From Gammaproteobacteria bacterium (GTDB lineage: Bacteria; Pseudomonadota; Gammaproteobacteria; BMS3Bbin11), in assembly GCA_030617565.1 (NCBI GenBank), contig JAUWVE010000007.1:1-19847 (forward strand): a stretch of 19,847 bases of DNA, written 5' to 3'. A model generated the notes under the pieces. That model did not search any database, had not been told where the DNA came from, and saw only the letters and a program-made list of their open reading frames with translations. Each line of letters opens with the position of its first letter. Positions within the stretch are counted from its first letter, which is position 1. Positions 15,726 to 19,847 of the stretch are shown here, one piece after another. A program made the translations under genes and the position numbers.

Positions 15726-16811
15726 TTAGTTAGCTGACTGCTGTAATTTTTCCAACACTGCATCACCCATGGCAACAGTACCAATTGAATCGCCGTTATC
15801 ACTGATATCCGGCGTACGCAGACCATCGTTCAGCACGGCCTCTACCGCCCTTTCGATCTGATCAGCAAAATTCGATTCTCCCAGCGTGTAGCGAAGCAAC
15901 ATAGCGACAGACAGAATCGTCGCCAATGGATTTGCAATACCCTGCCCGGCAATATCCGGTGCAGAGCCATGTATCGGCTCGTACATTCCTTTGCCCTGTG
16001 CATCCAGTGAAGCGGAGGGCAGCATGCCAATTGATCCAGTAAGCATAGCCGCTGCATCCGACAAAATGTCACCGAACATGTTCTTGGTCACCATGACATC
16101 AAATTGCTTCGGCTCACGAACCAGCTGCATGGCGGCGTTATCGACGTACATATGAGAAAGCTCAACTTCTGGATATTCTTCACCTACCCGGCTAACCACC
16201 TCGCGCCAAAGCTCAGACACTTCCAGCACGTTTGCCTTATCCACTGAACAAAGCCGCTTATCGCGCTTCATCGCAATATCAAAGGCAGAGTGTGCAATAC
16301 GTTCAATCTCTGCCTCATTATAGACTAGTGTATTGAACCCTTCCCGTTGCCCATTGTCCAGAGTACGGATACCCCGCGGGGAACCGAAATAGATACCACC
16401 CGTCAGTTCACGCACAATCATAATGTCCAGTCCTGAAACAATTTCAGGTTTCAAACTGGATGCACCTGTTAAAGCCGGGTACATCAATGCCGGCCGCAGA
16501 TTGGAAAACAATTGCAGTTCAGACCTGAGACCAAGTAGCGCTTGTTCAGGACGCAGCTCTCTATCGAGCGACTCATACTGTGGTCCTCCAACTGCTCCTA
16601 GCAGAATCGCATCTGCCTGCCGGGCCATAGCTAGCGTCGCCTCAGGCAGAGGATGTCCTGTTTCATCATAAGCCTTACCACCAACTGTAGCCTGAGAAAT
16701 CGTAATATCAAGCCCGGACTCATCACGCAGCAACTCCAGTACTCGCACTGCCTGCTCAACGATCTCGGGACCTATACCGTCACCTGGCAGGACCAGTATT
16801 TGTTTAGTCAT
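15726..16811 (-). CDS. leuB: 3-Isopropylmalate dehydrogenase
   Basis: 361 residues. It oxidises and decarboxylates 3-isopropylmalate to 2-oxoisocaproate with NAD in leucine synthesis. Visible: the N-terminal LPGDGIGPEI, catalytic Y141 in RELTGGIYFG, K192 in SVDKANVLE, metal ligands D224, D248 and D252 (VDNAAMQL, MFGDILSDAA), and the NAD-specific HGSAPDIAGQGIANP at 281-295. ATG start with GAGG (16821-16824) 9 bases upstream. It is separated from leuD by 128 bases that hold a palindromic repeat, so it may be read through from leuCD or have its own promoter. Confidence 0.97.
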   Translation of the reverse strand: MTKQILVLPGDGIGPEIVEQAVRVLELLRDESGLDITISQATVGGKAYDETGHPLPEATLAMARQADAILLGAVGGPQYESLDRELRPEQALLGLRSELQLFSNLRPALMYPALTGASSLKPEIVSGLDIMIVRELTGGIYFGSPRGIRTLDNGQREGFNTLVYNEAEIERIAHSAFDIAMKRDKRLCSVDKANVLEVSELWREVVSRVGEEYPEVELSHMYVDNAAMQLVREPKQFDVMVTKNMFGDILSDAAAMLTGSIGMLPSASLDAQGKGMYEPIHGSAPDIAGQGIANPLATILSVAMLLRYTLGESNFADQIERAVEAVLNDGLRTPDISDNGDSIGTVAMGDAVLEKLQQSAN

Positions 16812-16863
16812 TTACATTAACCTCATTGTTTTTAATTTCTTTCGGGCATGTCCCGCAGATTTT

Positions 16864-16923
16864 GCGAATATTCTGTAGGTCCGAATTCATTCGGACAGCA
16901 TCACATTGTGCAAATAAATTCGC
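16864..16923. repeat. Nested palindromic repeat in the leuD-leuB gap
   Basis: The core is a perfect 18-base palindrome at 16879-16896: GTCCGAAT, two bases, ATTCGGAC. It is framed by an outer inverted pair, GCGAAT (16864-16869) and ATTCGC (16918-16923). The TGTAGG lead-in and -GTCCGAATTCATTCGGACA core recall, from memory, dispersed palindromes common between genes in proteobacteria. It could be a REP-like element, an mRNA-stabilising or processing hairpin, or a weak terminator; no T-run follows on either strand. Confidence 0.6.
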
Positions 16924-16939
16924 AGTTACATTCATGCTC

Positions 16940-17587
16940 TCAATCAACATCCGTGAACAACCACGGTGTAATCTTGCTACGACTTTGCTCATAGGCACGT
17001 ATATCATCCACATGCTGTAAAGTTAAAGCGATGTCATCAAGACCTTCCAGCAGGCAGTGTTTACGAAACTTGTCGACATTAAACGCTATTTTGGTGCCAT
17101 CTGCCTGTATAATCAGCTGTTCCTGCAGATCCACCCTGAGCTTGTATCCTGTTGTATCAACAATATCTTTAAACAGTTTATCAACAAGTTCTTCATCAAG
17201 AACAATCGGTAAAATGCCATTTTTAAAGCAGTTATTAAAGAATATGTCCGCAAAACTCGGTGCTATTATCACCCGGAACCCATAGTCCTCCAGCGCCCAG
17301 GGGGCATGCTCCCGCGATGATCCACAACCAAAATTCTCGCGCGCCAGTAATATCTGTGCTCCCTGATAACGCGCCTGATTTAGCACAAAACTTTCATTCA
17401 ACGGCCGATTGCTGTTGTCCTGACCGGGCTCACCAATATCCAGGTATCGCCATTCATCAAACAGATTAGGGCCGAAACCACTGCGTTTGATCGATTTCAG
17501 GAATTGCTTTGGGATGATTGCATCGGTATCGACGTTCGGACGATCCATTGGTGCAACAATGGCGTCTACTGTCGCAAATTTTTCCAT
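16940..17587 (-). CDS. leuD: 3-Isopropylmalate dehydratase small subunit
   Basis: 215 residues, full-length LeuD of the aconitase swivel-domain family. With LeuC it isomerises 2-isopropylmalate to 3-isopropylmalate. Visible: VDTDAIIPKQFL near 19-30, the substrate-loop region NFGCGSSREHAPWAL at 85-99, and FFNNCFKNGILPI. Only one base separates its ATG from the leuC stop, so the two subunits are almost certainly translated together. The C-terminus (SRSKITPWLFTDVD) is typical. Confidence 0.97.
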   Translation of the reverse strand: MEKFATVDAIVAPMDRPNVDTDAIIPKQFLKSIKRSGFGPNLFDEWRYLDIGEPGQDNSNRPLNESFVLNQARYQGAQILLARENFGCGSSREHAPWALEDYGFRVIIAPSFADIFFNNCFKNGILPIVLDEELVDKLFKDIVDTTGYKLRVDLQEQLIIQADGTKIAFNVDKFRKHCLLEGLDDIALTLQHVDDIRAYEQSRSKITPWLFTDVD

Positions 17588-17588
17588 A

Positions 17589-18995
17589 TCAGTTCTCCAG
17601 TTTTGCCGGGTCTATAAAGTGCCCGGCAATAGCAGCCGCGGCGGCCATTGCCGGTGAAACAAGATGCGTCCTGCCGCCACGACCCTGACGGCCCTCAAAA
17701 TTCCTGTTCGAGGTAGAGGCACACCGCTCTCCTTCTTCAAGTCGGTCTGCATTCATCGCCAGACACATTGAACAACCGGGATCACGCCATTCAAAGCCAG
17801 CTTCAGTAAACACCCTGTCCAGCCCTTCCTGTTCGGCCTGCGCCTTAACCAGACCCGAACCAGGCACCACCATCGCCAACTTAATAGTGCTGGCAACATT
17901 GCGGTCGCGGACGACTTCAGCGGCGGCGCGAATGTCCTCAATACGGGAATTGGTGCATGAGCCAATAAATATCTTATCCAGTGAAATGTCTGAAATCGCC
18001 ACACCTGGCTCCAGTCCCATATAGGCAAGGGCATTGATCATGCCTTCACGTTTCACCGGGTCAGCCTCCTGTTGTGGGTCCGGCACCCTGTCATCTATCG
18101 ATACGACCATTTCAGGCGATGTCCCCCAACTAACCTGTGGCCTGATGTCAGCGGCATTGAGCAAGACCTCTTTATCAAATACAGCATCCGCATCTGAATA
18201 CAGACCTTGCCAGTACGCCTCCGACTGCTCCCTGTATTCTTCAGCGGGAGAATAGGGGCGCCCGCGCACATAGTTGATAGTCTTCTCATCAACCGCGACC
18301 AGTCCTGCCCGTGCACCGGCTTCTATCGTCATATTGCACAAGGTCATACGGCCTTCCATACTCAATGCACGAATAGCCGATCCGGCAAATTCAATAGTGT
18401 GCCCAGTGCCGCCTGCCGTGCCTATATTCTCAATAATGGCAAGTACGATGTCCTTCGCTGTAATACCGGCAGGTATCACACCCTCTACCGACACGCGCAT
18501 GTTCTTTGCCTTTTTCTGGATCAGGCATTGCGTTGCCAGCACGTGTTCAACCTCGGATGTGCCTATACCCATTGCCAGAGCGGCAAAAGCACCGTGTGTA
18601 GAGGTGTGTGAATCGCCACAGACTACCGTCATGCCCGGCAAGGTAGCACCCTGCTCCGGCCCGATAACATGAACGATGCCCTGACGCGGGTCATTCATAC
18701 CAAACTCGGTAATACCAAAATCCACACAATTTTGATCGAGTGTCTCCACCTGCAAGCGAGACACAGGATCAACTATCCCTTTCTGACGCTCGGTTGTCGG
18801 TACATTATGGTCTGGAGTCGCCAGGTTTGCTGCAGGACGCCAAAGACTGCGCCCCGCTATACGCAAACCTTCAAAGGCCTGCGGTGATGTTACTTCATGA
18901 ACCAGATGACGATCGATATAAAGTAATGCAGTATTATCTTCCTCCCACACTACATGACTATCCCACAACTTGTCATACAAGGTTTTGCCAGCCAT
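17589..18995 (-). CDS. leuC: 3-Isopropylmalate dehydratase large subunit
   Basis: 468 residues, nearly the length of E. coli LeuC. It carries the 4Fe-4S cluster of isopropylmalate isomerase, with ligands C347 (IGSCTNSR), C408 and C411 (DPGCSMC). Other conserved parts: VCGDSHTSTHGAFAALAMGIGTSEVEHVLATQ at 125-157 (seen as VCGDSHTSTHG and GIGTSEVEHV) and the C-terminal NRNFEGRQGRGGRTHLVSPAMAAAAA region. ATG at 18995 begins MAGKTLYDKLWDSH, the normal LeuC start. It is the first gene of the leucine cluster and is transcribed divergently from a LysR-type regulator, an arrangement also seen in Pseudomonas. Confidence 0.98.
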   Translation of the reverse strand: MAGKTLYDKLWDSHVVWEEDNTALLYIDRHLVHEVTSPQAFEGLRIAGRSLWRPAANLATPDHNVPTTERQKGIVDPVSRLQVETLDQNCVDFGITEFGMNDPRQGIVHVIGPEQGATLPGMTVVCGDSHTSTHGAFAALAMGIGTSEVEHVLATQCLIQKKAKNMRVSVEGVIPAGITAKDIVLAIIENIGTAGGTGHTIEFAGSAIRALSMEGRMTLCNMTIEAGARAGLVAVDEKTINYVRGRPYSPAEEYREQSEAYWQGLYSDADAVFDKEVLLNAADIRPQVSWGTSPEMVVSIDDRVPDPQQEADPVKREGMINALAYMGLEPGVAISDISLDKIFIGSCTNSRIEDIRAAAEVVRDRNVASTIKLAMVVPGSGLVKAQAEQEGLDRVFTEAGFEWRDPGCSMCLAMNADRLEEGERCASTSNRNFEGRQGRGGRTHLVSPAMAAAAAIAGHFIDPAKLEN

Positions 18996-19064
18996 CTTAA
19001 TCTCTCTTATCTTTCCATTTAGGTTGCAAGAAATTATGTCACAGGTTATAAATTACATAAATTC

Positions 19065-19078
19065 ATCATTTTTATGAT
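19065..19078. promoter_or_regulatory. Small inverted repeat ATCAT-TTTT-ATGAT
   Basis: Five-base arms around four T in the divergent region, just upstream of the putative leuC -35. It could be a second half-site or a chance AT-rich symmetry; arms this short occur often by chance. Confidence 0.25.
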
Positions 19079-19082
19079 ATCG

Positions 19083-19097
19083 ATTCCAGATTGGAAT
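19083..19097. promoter_or_regulatory. Putative LysR-type operator, ATTCCAGATTGGAAT
   Basis: Perfect 6-base arms (ATTCCA / TGGAAT) around GAT, containing the T-N11-A pattern typical of LysR-type regulators. It lies 42 bases before the start of the adjacent LysR gene and overlaps its possible promoter, the classic place for autorepression combined with activation of the divergent gene. Confidence 0.55.
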
Positions 19098-19139
19098 GAG
19101 ATTAGGATTGTATTTTAAAATAATACATTGAGTACACAC

Positions 19140-19847
19140 ATGGATGAATCACAACTCCAGGCCTTTGTTGCCATAAATAAGCATGGCTCCTTTACTGCTG
19201 CAGCAAACCGCCTGCATCTAACACAACCGGCCATCAGCAAACGCATTGCAGCACTGGAACTGCAACTTGGCAGCCCATTATTCGACCGAGTAGGAAGAAA
19301 TGCCCGATTGACTGATACCGGGCATAAATTGTTGCCATTAGCTGAGAACATGCTTATTTCTTTCAGCAATATACGTAAAGCTGCTGACAACATGAAGCAA
19401 GAGATAGCAGGCAGCCTAAGCCTGGGCACCTCACACCATATCGGCCTGCACCGCTTACCGCCAGTATTACGCCAGTACACCAAGCTATACCCGGATGTCG
19501 AGCTGGCCCTGCATTTTGTGGATTCAGAAGATGGTGTTCGCGGTGTTGAAAGTGGCCTATTGGAAATGGCCATCATTACCTTACCCGCCAACACACCTAA
19601 ATCACTCTCTGCAACCCGGGTCTGGGATGACCCGCTGGCTCTTGTCGTCGGCAAAATGCATGCCCTGGCAAGTAAAGATTCCGTCGATGTAGAAGAGCTT
19701 GCTAAACACGAGGCAATCCTGCCCGGCGTCAATACCTACACCCGGACATTACTGGAGGAAAAGCTGGCATTAACGGGTTACAAACTGCGTATCGGCCTGT
19801 CGACAAATTTTCTTGAAACCAACAAAATGATGGCCAGCATCGGCCTC
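19140..19847 (+). CDS. LysR-type transcriptional regulator (partial, runs off the window end)
   Basis: 236 codons from ATG at 19140 with no stop before the end of the window; LysR proteins are usually about 300 residues, so perhaps 60 are missing. The N-terminal winged helix-turn-helix is clear: AFVAINKHGSFTAAANRLHL, then TQPAISKRIAALELQLGSPLFDRVGR and LTDTGHKLLPLAE (residues about 8-70). The effector-binding domain begins near 92 (GSLSLGTSHHIGLHRLPPVL). Being divergent from leuC, it is likely to control the leucine genes, itself, or both; Pseudomonas has a LysR gene in the same position. The effector is unknown. It is the only plus-strand gene I accept. Confidence 0.93.
   Translation, partial: MDESQLQAFVAINKHGSFTAAANRLHLTQPAISKRIAALELQLGSPLFDRVGRNARLTDTGHKLLPLAENMLISFSNIRKAADNMKQEIAGSLSLGTSHHIGLHRLPPVLRQYTKLYPDVELALHFVDSEDGVRGVESGLLEMAIITLPANTPKSLSATRVWDDPLALVVGKMHALASKDSVDVEELAKHEAILPGVNTYTRTLLEEKLALTGYKLRIGLSTNFLETNKMMASIGL

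Larger units (their letters stand above)
18996..19139. promoter_or_regulatory. leuC / LysR divergent promoter region
   Basis: 144 AT-rich bases between the two start codons. For leuC, the minus strand has a TGACATAAT (extended -10, hexamer at 19033-19038) with TTATGT 16 bases before it, placing a start about 30 bases before the ATG. For the regulator, TTGGAA (19091-19096) and TAAAAT (19116-19121) are a loose -35/-10 pair with long, 19-base spacing; its -35 would overlap the palindrome at 19083-19097. No Leu-codon leader peptide or attenuator is seen, so control is more likely by a regulator. Confidence 0.45.

Noticed and set aside
16804..17020. Short open frames on both strands around the leuD-leuB gap
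   Set aside because: They arise from the palindromic repeat and the leuD 3' end; no ribosome-binding site or conserved content.
18996..19139. leu leader-peptide attenuator or riboswitch before leuC
   Set aside because: The region is only 144 bases, has no run of Leu codons and no recognisable riboswitch core.
19115..19732. 205-codon minus-strand open frame in front of leuC
   Set aside because: Antisense to the clear LysR gene and without any recognisable motif.

Overview
The window is a stretch of gammaproteobacterial core genome. Every gene except the last lies on the minus strand. Read in the direction of transcription, from the right end to the left, the order is leuC-leuD-leuB-asd-fimV-(EcfT-like membrane protein)-truA-trpF-[repeat]-trpB-trpA-accD-folC-dedD-cvpA-purF-metZ-(HD hydrolase, cut by the window edge). 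A LysR-type regulator runs divergently from leuC and leaves the window on the right. The backbone leu-asd-fimV-truA-trpF-accD-folC-dedD-cvpA-purF-metZ matches the order I know from Pseudomonas and relatives. The differences here are trpBA inserted between trpF and accD, no usg-like gene between asd and fimV, and an extra EcfT-like gene between fimV and truA. Base composition looks moderate and even. The lineage within Gammaproteobacteria cannot be fixed from this window.

Right part (about 14.6-19.8 kb): leucine synthesis (leuC, leuD, leuB) and aspartate-semialdehyde dehydrogenase. leuC and the regulator share a 144-base divergent promoter region that holds a 15-base palindrome of the LysR T-N11-A form. 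The leuD-leuB gap holds a nested palindromic repeat.

Middle (about 9.4-14.6 kb): the polar peptidoglycan-binding protein FimV, a membrane protein resembling the T component of ECF transporters but without visible ATPase-coupling motifs, the tRNA pseudouridine synthase TruA, and TrpF. The EcfT-like gene, truA and trpF are tightly packed. A 324-base gap before trpB carries a 165-base element with 29-base terminal inverted repeats (28 of 29 matching).

Left part (1-9.1 kb): tryptophan synthase (trpBA), acetyl-CoA carboxylase beta subunit, folylpolyglutamate synthase, a SPOR-domain cell division protein, CvpA, PurF and MetZ. They end in a Mesh1/SpoT-type HD hydrolase that keeps all the expected metal and catalytic residues. 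It appears to lead into a CBS-like domain where the window stops.

The genes are overwhelmingly housekeeping, and I see no defence system, prophage, CRISPR array, tRNA or rRNA. The points worth a second look are the HD(-CBS?) alarmone-hydrolase-like protein attached to purF-metZ, the orphan EcfT-like protein, the inverted-repeat element before trpB, small shared intergenic repeats, one of which supplies the accD stop codon, and the putative operator next to the LysR gene.
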